Of a DNA stretch of 64,000 nucleotides, positions 26,160 to 34,895 are shown piece by piece. The stretch spans positions 124,001 through 188,000 of the forward strand of contig CAZDWC010000006.1 in assembly GCA_964509075.1 (NCBI GenBank), written 5' to 3'. The first letter of the stretch is position 1. Each line of letters begins with the position of its first letter. This DNA comes from UBA7239 sp964509075 (lineage in GTDB: Bacteria > Pseudomonadota > Gammaproteobacteria > Pseudomonadales > UBA7239). A model generated the notes under the pieces. It had not been told where the DNA came from and made no database searches. It saw only the letters and a program-made list of their open reading frames with translations. Made by a program: the position numbers and the translations under genes.

Positions 26160-28358
26160 ATGCCGCAAATTATCAATACCAACATCAGTTCATTGACGGT
26201 TCAGCGCAACCTGAACACTTCGCAGACAGCCAATGCCACTGCATTGCAGCGCTTGTCATCCGGTTTGCGGATCAACAGCGCCAAGGACGATGCTGCTGGT
26301 CTGGCCATCTCCACCCGTTTCATGACCCAGACCCGTGGTCTGTCGGTAGCCATCCGCAATGCCGGCGACGGTATTTCACTGGCGCAGACAGCTGAAGGTG
26401 CGCTGGGTTCGATGACCGACAACCTGCAGCGTATCCGCGAGCTGGCATTGCAATCGCTGAATGGCACCAACAGCGACTCCGATCGTGCAGCTCTCAATTC
26501 AGAAGCGCAGCAGCTGATCGCGGAGGTCAGCCGTACCGCCGATCAGACAGCATTCAACGGTCGTAAATTGCTTGACGGTTCTTTCAGCTCGGCTTTCCAG
26601 ATCGGCGCCAACGCCGGTGAAACCATTGGCATCAATGTTAGCAAAATGACCACGGATACCCTGGGCGTAGCTGCTGCGGCCGGCATCAGTTCCGTTGGCC
26701 GCTATGTCACGGATACGGATACCACCGCACCAGTTGCCATGTTGAATGGTGACCTGACCATTAACGGTGTGGCGGTTGAAGGCCCTATTTCCATTGATGA
26801 CGCCTATTCCAGTGACTACAAGGATGCCAGCGCCATTTCTCTCGCCGCTGCCATCAACAAGAAAACGGATATCACCGGCGTGACCGCCACGGTTAATGCA
26901 AACGTGATGCAGGGTGCCAGCATGACAGCCGGTGGCGGTGCGTCTGCTACCGGTACCTTGACCATCAACGGTGTGGATGTGGATATCACCACAGCCGACA
27001 ACGATACCGCAGCTACACGTGCCAACGTGGCTGCCGCCATCAACGCGGTGAAATCGCAGACGGGCGTGCGCGCGGTGGATACCGGTGATGACACTACCGG
27101 TGTGGTACTGGTCGCGGATGATGGCCGCAACGTGATTGTCGAGGACGACGGCGGTGGTCTGACGGCTGCACTGACCGGCTTGCGTATTGTGGCCAGCGAC
27201 GAGGTTTCGCAAATCGGTTCGGTGACCATGCGTTCGGAGGACGGTTCCGATATTACCGTTAGCGGAGATGGCGATCTGGAAGGTGTGGCCGGTTTCGTGC
27301 GGGGCACTTATTCAGGCAATACAGCACAGGCTACCAGTACTGTCAGCACGGTTGCGGCCGGTACGGACGGTGACACGGTTGCCTTTGATTCCGGTGACCT
27401 TGTTATCAATGGCGTTACCATCGGTGCTGCCAAGGCAGCTGACGACCAGGCTTCTGATGAAAGTCAGGATGCTTCCAGCAAACTGCGCTCGTCGATTTCA
27501 ATGGCGGCAGCGATCAACCGTGTCGCCGACGCTACCGGTGTGCGCGCGGTGGTCAATGCCAACACCATTCGCGGCACCAGCGGCAGCACGGCTGCTACTG
27601 CCGGTGACACGACGGTTATCCAGATCAACGGCTTCAACACCGATGTGATTACCTCGGTGGGCGATCTTGCAGCCGACCGCTCTTCCGCCGTTACCGCCAT
27701 CAACAAGATCAGCGGCCAAACCGGCGTCATGGCATACGACAAGGGTGACGGTATCGAGCTGGTGGCTGCCGATGGTCGCAACATCACGGTGATCAATGGC
27801 GATGGTACGGACAACACCTTGACCGCCACGGAAATTGGTCTCGCGGCATCGGATGGCACTGGTACTGCCGATGGTGTGGTGAACAATGCCGCTGCCGTTA
27901 CGGCTGCCACCGGGGAAACCGCTTATGGCACGATCACGCTGGTATCTGCCGCGAAGATTGAAGTGCGCGCCGGTTCCGGCGGTGTCACCGATCTGGAAGA
28001 AGTCGGTTTCCGTGCGGGTGATTACGGTGCTACCAAGGCCGGTCAGTTCCTGAAAGATGTGGATCTCTCGACACTTGATGGCGCAGGGAAGGCTTTGGCA
28101 GCTATCGACAACGCGTTGGAGCAGGTATCAGGCGAACGTGCCAAGCTCGGTGCCATCCAGAACCGTTTCTCGTCCACGATCAGCAACCAGCAGGTCACCG
28201 CCGAGAACCTTACCGCTGCGAACTCACGCATCCGTGATGCCGATTTCGCTGCAGAAACGGCTGAAATGTCACGCACGCAAGTGTTGCAGCAGGCCGGCAT
28301 TGCGATCCTCGCGCAAGCCAATGCCTCATCGCAAAACGTGTTGTCACTGTTGCGTTAA
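26160..28358 (+). CDS. fliC: Flagellin
   Basis: 732 residues from ATG 26160 (GGAG 10 bases upstream; GTG 26154 is less likely). The N-terminal D0/D1 region (MPQIINTNISSLTVQRNLN to about residue 175) and the C-terminal D1/D0 region (last 110, ending SSQNVLSLLR) are canonical. Between them lies an unusually large insert of about 440 residues, rich in Thr, Gly and Asp, with Flagellin_IN-like motifs. Two stretches, each starting near IS(L/M)AAAIN and continuing through (V/A)ADGRN, look like diverged copies of one another. Typical flagellins have 270-500 residues, so the filament surface should be bulky. Own sigma-28 promoter. Confidence 0.95.
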   Translation: MPQIINTNISSLTVQRNLNTSQTANATALQRLSSGLRINSAKDDAAGLAISTRFMTQTRGLSVAIRNAGDGISLAQTAEGALGSMTDNLQRIRELALQSLNGTNSDSDRAALNSEAQQLIAEVSRTADQTAFNGRKLLDGSFSSAFQIGANAGETIGINVSKMTTDTLGVAAAAGISSVGRYVTDTDTTAPVAMLNGDLTINGVAVEGPISIDDAYSSDYKDASAISLAAAINKKTDITGVTATVNANVMQGASMTAGGGASATGTLTINGVDVDITTADNDTAATRANVAAAINAVKSQTGVRAVDTGDDTTGVVLVADDGRNVIVEDDGGGLTAALTGLRIVASDEVSQIGSVTMRSEDGSDITVSGDGDLEGVAGFVRGTYSGNTAQATSTVSTVAAGTDGDTVAFDSGDLVINGVTIGAAKAADDQASDESQDASSKLRSSISMAAAINRVADATGVRAVVNANTIRGTSGSTAATAGDTTVIQINGFNTDVITSVGDLAADRSSAVTAINKISGQTGVMAYDKGDGIELVAADGRNITVINGDGTDNTLTATEIGLAASDGTGTADGVVNNAAAVTAATGETAYGTITLVSAAKIEVRAGSGGVTDLEEVGFRAGDYGATKAGQFLKDVDLSTLDGAGKALAAIDNALEQVSGERAKLGAIQNRFSSTISNQQVTAENLTAANSRIRDADFAAETAEMSRTQVLQQAGIAILAQANASSQNVLSLLR

Positions 28359-28379
28359 GGCCATGTAAACCGCTAACCC

Positions 28380-28404
28380 GGTACCGGCCGAAACAGCCGG
28401 TACC
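28380..28404 (+). terminator. Strong hairpin between fliC and flaG
   Basis: GGTACCGGC (28380-28388) and GCCGGTACC (28396-28404) form a perfect 9-bp stem with a 7-base loop, 21 bases after the fliC stop. No T-run follows, so it may stabilise the fliC transcript or weaken read-through into flaG rather than end transcription outright. Confidence 0.55.
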
Positions 28405-28425
28405 ACACCGAGGAGGTAAAGAGCC

Positions 28426-28791
28426 ATGATTGACATCCGCAGCAGTAACGATGTCACTGGCGCGTCGGGGGTTCCGGATACAGGGTTGCCGGCGGTACCT
28501 GCGAAAGCAGGCGGCGCACAACCTGGCGGGGTGCAACAGGCAGCAGGCGCAAGTGCCGGTGTCAGTCGGGAAAAGCTGGATCATGCTATTTCCCAACTGG
28601 CCGACTATGTGCAAAGCCTGCAGCGCGACTTGCACTTTGATGTAGACGAATCGTCCGGACGTATGGTGATTCGCGTGGTAGACCGCCGCACCCAGGAACT
28701 GGTGCGGCAGATACCCGAGGAAGTGGTACTGGATCTGGCCCAGAAATTGAATGCTGAAGAGCCATTGAGACTGTTCAGCGCAAGGGCCTGA
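28426..28791 (+). CDS. flaG: Flagellar protein FlaG
   Basis: 121 residues. The C-terminal 75 residues carry the FlaG domain: LQRDLHFDVDESSGRMVIRVVDRRTQELVRQIPEEVVLDLAQKL. The N-terminal part is low-complexity (Ala, Gly, Gln). FlaG influences filament length and lies between fliC and fliD in many polar flagellates, as here. AGGAGG sits before the ATG. Confidence 0.92.
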   Translation: MIDIRSSNDVTGASGVPDTGLPAVPAKAGGAQPGGVQQAAGASAGVSREKLDHAISQLADYVQSLQRDLHFDVDESSGRMVIRVVDRRTQELVRQIPEEVVLDLAQKLNAEEPLRLFSARA

Positions 28792-28979
28792 TCAAACAGG
28801 TTGACGGAACACGGTTTTTTGGAAAGCCGCGCCGGTCGGGATGACCGCTTGCAGGACGCAGTATCAGACGGACAGGCATCACGCGGGATGTGATGGAAAC
28901 AGACAGGCAGGTCGCAGCAAAGAACGGGTGATGGCGGGCAGGGATGCTCGCCGGATCGCGTCACACGAGGCAATTATTT

Positions 28980-30989
28980 ATGGCAGGCATTCAATCACTC
29001 GGCAGCGGTTCGGGCATTCTGACCAGCGATCTGCTCGACAAATTGATCAACGCCGAACGCACCCCCATCGACAAACGTTTGACGGCCGACAAGGAACTGG
29101 CGGATGCGCGCGTGGAAGCGTTCTCCGGCGTGACGGGTCTGCTCGACAGTTTCCGCAGTGCCGTCAGCAGCCTGACGCTGCCATCGGCTTTCAAAAGTTT
29201 TACTGCCAGCAGCAGCAATGACGCCGCGTTTACGGCCACGGCCAGCAGTGTCGCCGCGCCGGGCAACTACGCCATACAGGTAGGCAAACTGGCGCAGGCG
29301 CAGACACTGGCATCAGGCACATACAGCAGCCTCGACAGTGTTGTCGGTGAAGGCACGCTGCAGTTTACGTTTGGCGATGTTGACTACGACAGCGATGCAC
29401 CGTCTTTTGCCTTTGCTGCGGATACCGGCAAGGCCGTGGGCAGTGTAACCATCGACAACAGCAATCACACTCTTTCCGGTGTGCGCGATGCCATCAATAA
29501 CGCAGCAATCGGTATCAGCGCCACGATTGTCGATACCGGCAGCGGTTACAAATTGCTGCTGCAGTCATCGACCACCGGTGACAACAACGGTTTCAAATTG
29601 ACGGTGAACAGCCCGAGTAACGGCTTGGATGCACTCGAATTCAAAAACACTGCGACACAAATGACGCAAACCATTGAGGCGCAGGACGCCGAGCTCACCG
29701 TCAACGGTCTGCCACTGAAGCGCAGCAGCAATTTGCTCGCCGGCGTCATTAACGGTGTGACCCTGAATCTGAAGCAGACCACAACCAGTGCGGCCAGTTT
29801 GTCGATTGCGCGCAACACCGAGGCCATCAGCAAAAAAGTTGGCGATTTTGTCGATGCCTACAATGCGCTGAAGCAAAAAATCAACGAGGTGACAGCGTTC
29901 GACACGGAAACCGAAACCGGTGCCGTGTTGATTGGCGATGGCACCGTGCGTGGTGTGGCTTCGCAGTTGCAACAGGTGATCGGCCGCATGGTGGCTGGCC
30001 TGGAGGGCACGGCATTCCGTACGCTGGCTGATGTCGGCATCACCACTAATGGCAAAACCGGTACGCTGGCTTTTGATGCGAGTGTGTTCGTGGCAAAGCT
30101 GGAGAGCAGCAGTGACAACATCACCGGTTTGTTCGGTACTCTCATCAAGAGTTCCGACTCACAGGTGAAGGCCTTCGGTATCGGGTCGAATACCAAACCG
30201 GGCAGTTACAGCGTCAATGTCACGCAGCTGGCTACGCGCAGCACGCTGATTGGCGCCGCTACGGGCGGCGAACCGTTTGCGATCGACAGCAACAATGACA
30301 GCCTGATGGTGCAGATTGACGGCACGCAATCAGCCTCGCTCAGCCTCACCCAGGGTTCGTATACCGGTGCGCAACTGGCTACCGAAATTCAGACGCGCAT
30401 CAACAATGACAGTGCAATCAAGAACGCCGGTGCGAGTGTCGAGGTGAGCTACAACAGTGGCACAGGTGCCTTCTCGATTGCTTCCACGCGCTACGGTTCC
30501 TCTTCCAAAGTAACGCTGCTGTCGGTGGACAGCACAACCAGTGCAACACTCGGGCTGACGGCTGTAGGCGCTGCCAGCGGTGTGAATGTGGCTGGCACCA
30601 TCAACGGTGTGGCGGCGACAGGCACCGGCCAGCTGCTCACCGGTGCTGCCGGTGATGACAGCGAGGGTTTCATGGTGGAAGTCAATGGCGGCAGCACCGG
30701 CAGTCGCGGCACCGTGAGCTATGTGCGGGGTGTTGCCGTGCAACTCAGCACATTGATTACCACGATGCAGGACAACGGTGGTGCTGTGGCTGTGAAACAG
30801 CAGGCATTGCAGGATGTGCTCTCGCGCATTGCCGAGCAGCGTACGGCGATGGAGGATCGACTGGAGGATTTGCGCACACGCCTGAGCAGACAGTTCAGTT
30901 TCTATGATTCGCTCATTTCAACGCTGAACAGTACCGGTAACTACATCACGCAGCAGATGGAAGCCTTTACCGCCGCTGCGAAGAAGTAA
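28980..30989 (+). CDS. fliD: Flagellar filament cap protein FliD
   Basis: 669 residues from ATG 28980. The N-terminal FliD_N region (GIQSLGSGSGILTSDLLDKLINAERTP) and the C-terminal region (ALQDVLSRIAEQRTAMEDRLEDLRTRLSRQFSFYDSLISTLNSTGNYI) are characteristic; Flagellin_IN motifs lie between. FliD forms the pentameric or hexameric cap that folds flagellin at the filament tip. It is longer than E. coli FliD (468), in step with the large flagellin. Only 4 bases separate its stop from the type I secretion ABC transporter gene, implying one transcript. Confidence 0.95.
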   Translation: MAGIQSLGSGSGILTSDLLDKLINAERTPIDKRLTADKELADARVEAFSGVTGLLDSFRSAVSSLTLPSAFKSFTASSSNDAAFTATASSVAAPGNYAIQVGKLAQAQTLASGTYSSLDSVVGEGTLQFTFGDVDYDSDAPSFAFAADTGKAVGSVTIDNSNHTLSGVRDAINNAAIGISATIVDTGSGYKLLLQSSTTGDNNGFKLTVNSPSNGLDALEFKNTATQMTQTIEAQDAELTVNGLPLKRSSNLLAGVINGVTLNLKQTTTSAASLSIARNTEAISKKVGDFVDAYNALKQKINEVTAFDTETETGAVLIGDGTVRGVASQLQQVIGRMVAGLEGTAFRTLADVGITTNGKTGTLAFDASVFVAKLESSSDNITGLFGTLIKSSDSQVKAFGIGSNTKPGSYSVNVTQLATRSTLIGAATGGEPFAIDSNNDSLMVQIDGTQSASLSLTQGSYTGAQLATEIQTRINNDSAIKNAGASVEVSYNSGTGAFSIASTRYGSSSKVTLLSVDSTTSATLGLTAVGAASGVNVAGTINGVAATGTGQLLTGAAGDDSEGFMVEVNGGSTGSRGTVSYVRGVAVQLSTLITTMQDNGGAVAVKQQALQDVLSRIAEQRTAMEDRLEDLRTRLSRQFSFYDSLISTLNSTGNYITQQMEAFTAAAKK

Positions 30990-30993
30990 CACG

Positions 30994-32757
30994 ATGCGCC
31001 TGCCCGATTCCCGCCATGCCATTGATCGCGCGGTGCTGGTGTATCGACGCTGCTTTGCCGCTCTTGCTGTTTTCAGTGGTGTCATCAACCTGCTGGTTCT
31101 GGCGCCCACCTTGTACATGCTGCAGGTTTACGATCGTGTGCTCGTCAGTCGCAACGAGACCACCTTGTTGATGTTGACGATCATCCTCCTGGGATTGTTC
31201 CTGCTCAACAGCGGGCTGGAGTGGGTGCGCAGCCAGTTGATGGTCAGCATCAGCGCCGGCCTTGATGATGTATTGAGTGAACAGGTATTTGATGCCGCGT
31301 TTCGTCGCAGCTTGCAGCGCACCGGCGGCAACCCTGCGCAGGCGCTGCAGGATCTTGCCAACTTGCGGCAGTTTCTTACCGGCCCCGGCCTGATTGCCTT
31401 GTTCGATGTGCCGTGGTTGCCGTTGTATCTCGCGATCTCTTTCCTGTTTCATCCTGTGCTGGGCGTGTTTGCACTGGCGGGAGCTCTGCTGATGATTGCG
31501 CTGGCCATATGGAATGAGATCGCGACCCATCAGGGGCTGGTACAGGCCAACGGCATTGCCGTGCAATCGTCCGCGCAGTTGAACAACACCTTGCAGAATG
31601 CAGAAGTCATCGAGGCGATGGGCATGCAGGCCACCTTGCGCAGGCGTTGGCGCCAGTTGCAGGATGCTGCTCTCGCTGCACAGGCGGGCAGCAGTGCGCG
31701 CGCGGCACGCATAGCCGCGCTCACGCGTTTTGTGCGCATGAGCCTGCAGTCGCTGGCCCTGGGCCTGGGTGCAACGCTGGTGCTCGATGGCAGCATTTCC
31801 GGTGGCATGATGATCGCGGTGACGTTGCTGGTTGGGCGCACGGTGGCGCCGGTGGAGCAGGCCATCGCTTCCTGGAAAAATCTGGGCAGTGCGCGCACCA
31901 GTTATCAGCGCCTCAATACCCTGCTGGAACAATTGCCGCCGCAGCAATCGCCTATGCCATTGCCGGCACCTACCGGCGCTGTCTCGGTCGAGCGTCTGGT
32001 GGTGGTGCCGCCTGGCAGCCGCAAGGCCGTGCTGGCCGCTGTGCATTTTGCGTTGCAGCCCGGCGAGTTGCTGGCGATTGTCGGCGCGAGCGCATCGGGA
32101 AAATCATCACTGCTGCGGGCGTTACTCGGCATCTGGCCGGCGGCGAGTGGCGTGGTGCGTCTCGATGGTGCTGATATCCGGCAGTGGTCACGCGAGGCGT
32201 TGGGGCCACGGCTTGGTTATCTGCCACAGGACATTGAATTGTTCGATGGCAGCATCGCAGAAAATATCGCGCGCTTTGGTGAAGTCGATGCTGAAAAAGT
32301 CATTGCAGCGGCGCGGCTCGCCGGTATCCACGACATGGTGTTGCAGTTTGTCAACGGCTACGACACACGCATAGGTGGTGATGTCGCACAGGAAAACCTT
32401 AACCAGAAAAACACCGCTCCAGAAAATAACGTGATGTTGTCGGGCGGACAGAAGCAGCGCATCGGTCTGGCGCGTGCGCTGTACGGCCAGCCGGCGTTGG
32501 TGGTACTGGATGAGCCGAATGCGCATCTGGATGAAGCGGGCGAGCAGGCGCTCGCGGCCGCCTTGCAGGTGCTGAAACAGGCGGGTTCCACCGTGGTGGT
32601 GGTAACACATCGCGCCAATCTGTTGCCGTTGGCCGACAAAATGCTTTTTCTCAAGGACGGCGAGCAAAAACTGTTTGGTCCGCGTGAGCAGGTGATGAAA
32701 ACCTTGATGGCACCGGCATCCGCTTTGCGCAGTGCCAGCGGAGAGCGTGCAGCATGA
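30994..32757 (+). CDS. Type I secretion ABC transporter (PrtD family permease/ATPase)
   Basis: 587 residues. Membrane helices fill the first 290 residues (LLVLAPTLYMLQVYDRVLVSRNETTLLMLT is the PrtD-family hallmark), followed by an ATPase domain. Walker A GASASGKSS is at 364-372, the signature LSGGQKQR starts at 482, Walker B is ALVVLDEPNAHLD and the H-loop is VVTHR. There is no C39 peptidase or CLD domain. About 14 extra residues (Asn/Gln/Glu-rich, roughly 465-478) precede the signature. Such transporters export proteins with a C-terminal signal in one step, with a HlyD adaptor and TolC. TolC is not in the window. The likely substrate is the giant repeat protein. Confidence 0.9.
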   Translation: MRLPDSRHAIDRAVLVYRRCFAALAVFSGVINLLVLAPTLYMLQVYDRVLVSRNETTLLMLTIILLGLFLLNSGLEWVRSQLMVSISAGLDDVLSEQVFDAAFRRSLQRTGGNPAQALQDLANLRQFLTGPGLIALFDVPWLPLYLAISFLFHPVLGVFALAGALLMIALAIWNEIATHQGLVQANGIAVQSSAQLNNTLQNAEVIEAMGMQATLRRRWRQLQDAALAAQAGSSARAARIAALTRFVRMSLQSLALGLGATLVLDGSISGGMMIAVTLLVGRTVAPVEQAIASWKNLGSARTSYQRLNTLLEQLPPQQSPMPLPAPTGAVSVERLVVVPPGSRKAVLAAVHFALQPGELLAIVGASASGKSSLLRALLGIWPAASGVVRLDGADIRQWSREALGPRLGYLPQDIELFDGSIAENIARFGEVDAEKVIAAARLAGIHDMVLQFVNGYDTRIGGDVAQENLNQKNTAPENNVMLSGGQKQRIGLARALYGQPALVVLDEPNAHLDEAGEQALAAALQVLKQAGSTVVVVTHRANLLPLADKMLFLKDGEQKLFGPREQVMKTLMAPASALRSASGERAA

Positions 32758-34136
32758 ACACATCTGTATCGGCACCGGTGTTGCCTGTAGCATCCGTCGA
32801 CTATTCACCACATTTTCATGAAGCCTTGCGCTGGATGCGCGGTGGCTATTGGTTGCTGCTGTTGGGTTTCGGTGGTTTTTTGTTGTGGGCCGGTTTTGCG
32901 CCGCTGGATCAGGGCGTGGTGGGCTCCGGTACGGTGGTGATTGCCGGCGAGCGCAAGGTGGTGCAGCCATCAATGGCCGGAACCATCGACGAACTCCTGG
33001 TGCACGAAGGTGATGATGTGACGCAAGGACAAGTGCTGTTGCGACTCAACACCACACATGCACGCTCGGATTACGATGTGGTTGCCGGGCAGTGGATCAG
33101 CGCACGCAGTGTGCAGGCGCGTTTGACGGCAGAGCGACTGGGACAGGAGGCCATTGTCTGGCCCGATGACTTGCAGCAGTTCCGCAGTGCGGCGTTGTCG
33201 CAGGCTGTCAGTGCAGAAAATGATGCGCGCGTGCGCGAGGCGCTCGATTTGCAGCAGAGCTTGTTCAACACACGGCGCAGCGAGATGCAGAGCCGCATCA
33301 GCATTCTCGAGCACGAGGCGCGTTCACTGGAAGAACAGCTGGGCAGTTACCGCGAGATTCAGCGCAACTACACCACGCAACTGCAATTCCAGCAACAGGA
33401 GCTCGAAGGGCTGCGCGAGCTGGTGAAAGGTGGCAACGTGCCGCGTACGCAAGTCTATGAGGCCGAGCGTCGCGCTGCACAGATGAATGCGCAGTTGGCA
33501 TCTTCGGTGTCGGATGTGGCGCGCATACAGCAACAATTGAATGAAATGTCATTGAAAATAGTGCAGGAGCAACAGGTTTTCCGCAGCAGTGTCGAATCCG
33601 ATCTCACCCAGGTATCTGCCAATGTGGCGGCATTGGAAGAGCGTCTGAAGGCGCTGGAGTTCGAACTGAAGAATGCGGAAATCGTGGCGTCGGTCAGCGG
33701 ACAGGTGATGGGGTTGGCGGTGCACACACAGGGCGGTGTGGTGGCGCTGGGGCAGAAACTGATGGATATCGTGCCACAGTCATCGCGCTGGATTATCCGT
33801 GCGCGCTTTCCGCCGATGGTGGCCGATCGTCTGGAACGCGATCTGCCGGTGGCGATTCGTTTTGGTTCGTTGCAGCGTATCAATACTCCGGTGCTGGAGG
33901 GGCGTGTGGCGACGGTGTCGGCGGATCAGTTACTGGACGAAGCGAGTCGCGAACCGTATTTCGCCGTCGATGTGAATGTGGCTGACGATGTAAATGTGGT
34001 GTTGCAGCAGGCGGGACTTGTTGTGAGGCCCGGGATGCAGGCAGAAGTGATTGTGCGCACAGGCGAGCGCACATTGTTCAATTACCTGTTGCGTCCTTTG
34101 ACGGAAAAAATGGCAGTGGCGCTCAAGGAGGAATAG
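32754..34136 (+). CDS. Type I secretion membrane fusion protein (HlyD/PrtE family)
   Basis: 460 residues. One membrane helix near residue 35-52 (GGYWLLLLGFGGFLLWAGFAPLD) anchors it. A lipoyl-like half (VHEGDDVTQGQVLLRL), a long coiled coil of about 200 residues and the second lipoyl half (SGQVMGLAVHTQGGVVALGQKLMDIVP) follow, then a beta-barrel domain. The C-terminal RTGERTLFNYLLRPLTEKM motif marks the PrtE/HasE subfamily. It bridges the ABC transporter and TolC across the periplasm. Starts 4 bases before the transporter stop. Confidence 0.92.
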   Translation: MNTSVSAPVLPVASVDYSPHFHEALRWMRGGYWLLLLGFGGFLLWAGFAPLDQGVVGSGTVVIAGERKVVQPSMAGTIDELLVHEGDDVTQGQVLLRLNTTHARSDYDVVAGQWISARSVQARLTAERLGQEAIVWPDDLQQFRSAALSQAVSAENDARVREALDLQQSLFNTRRSEMQSRISILEHEARSLEEQLGSYREIQRNYTTQLQFQQQELEGLRELVKGGNVPRTQVYEAERRAAQMNAQLASSVSDVARIQQQLNEMSLKIVQEQQVFRSSVESDLTQVSANVAALEERLKALEFELKNAEIVASVSGQVMGLAVHTQGGVVALGQKLMDIVPQSSRWIIRARFPPMVADRLERDLPVAIRFGSLQRINTPVLEGRVATVSADQLLDEASREPYFAVDVNVADDVNVVLQQAGLVVRPGMQAEVIVRTGERTLFNYLLRPLTEKMAVALKEE

Positions 34137-34169
34137 TATTCAAGGAGAAATAGTGCCGGAAGCTGATCG

Positions 34170-34820
34170 TTATGCGGCTGCAGTTTCCGTCACGTCACTT
34201 TTCATGCTGGATGTCGCGGAGATCAACCCCAGTGTTTGCAGTATGTCGACTTGCGGTTCGTCCTTGAACGCATAGGCAGTGATTTCCAGATTGGCCGTGC
34301 CGATGAACAGCATGGTGAAGCCGGCCTGGTAGATGGCTTTTGCCAGCGATTGCACGGAAAAGCCATTCTTGTGTGCAAAGAAATCCACGCCGCTGCGCTC
34401 GATTTGTGCGGCATAGCCGTAGATCACGTCAGATGCGCGAATGGGGCCCAATGCCGACTGGTACAGCACATCGTCGATGTCGAGGTTCTTTTCCACCATG
34501 GTGCGTATCACTGCCATGATGTCCGGCACGCGCAGGTGCACAAATCCTTGCGGCTTCAATACATGCAGAAATCCCTGCAGTACTTTTGCTACATCGTGTT
34601 GGTAATAGTGTTCGAGGTTGTGCGAGCAGTAGATGGCGTCGAATTGTCCGTCTTGCAGTGTTTGCAATTGACGCGCATCGCAGACGATGTCTGGTTTGCC
34701 GGTGGGGTCGATGTCCAGCAGCAGGTGTTCGTACTCGGCAAAATGTGCAGGCAGCGCAATAGCCTTGCTGTTGCCGCCAACATTGAGAACGGATTTACGG
34801 GTAGTGTCTGCGGTGCTCAT
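34170..34820 (-). CDS. Class I SAM-dependent methyltransferase
   Basis: 216 residues from ATG 34820, with GAGGAAA upstream. Motif I is degenerate (VLNVGGNSKAIALP), followed by LLLDIDPTGKPDIVCDAR, DAIYCSHNLEHYYQHDVAKVL and LKPQGFVHLRVPDI. This subfamily is frequent in polysaccharide and glycan loci. It follows the OGT-like gene by 75 bases on the same strand, so it may methylate the sugar or protein that OGT acts on. Convergent with the HlyD gene, 33 bases apart. Target unknown. Confidence 0.82.
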   Translation of the reverse strand: MSTADTTRKSVLNVGGNSKAIALPAHFAEYEHLLLDIDPTGKPDIVCDARQLQTLQDGQFDAIYCSHNLEHYYQHDVAKVLQGFLHVLKPQGFVHLRVPDIMAVIRTMVEKNLDIDDVLYQSALGPIRASDVIYGYAAQIERSGVDFFAHKNGFSVQSLAKAIYQAGFTMLFIGTANLEITAYAFKDEPQVDILQTLGLISATSSMKSDVTETAAA

Positions 34821-34895
34821 GGCGTTTCCTCGCGGCAAGTGTCTTGAAAGCAATGTGACTCAGCTATGCCGGTTTTCCGGCGCCGTCACGGTTTT

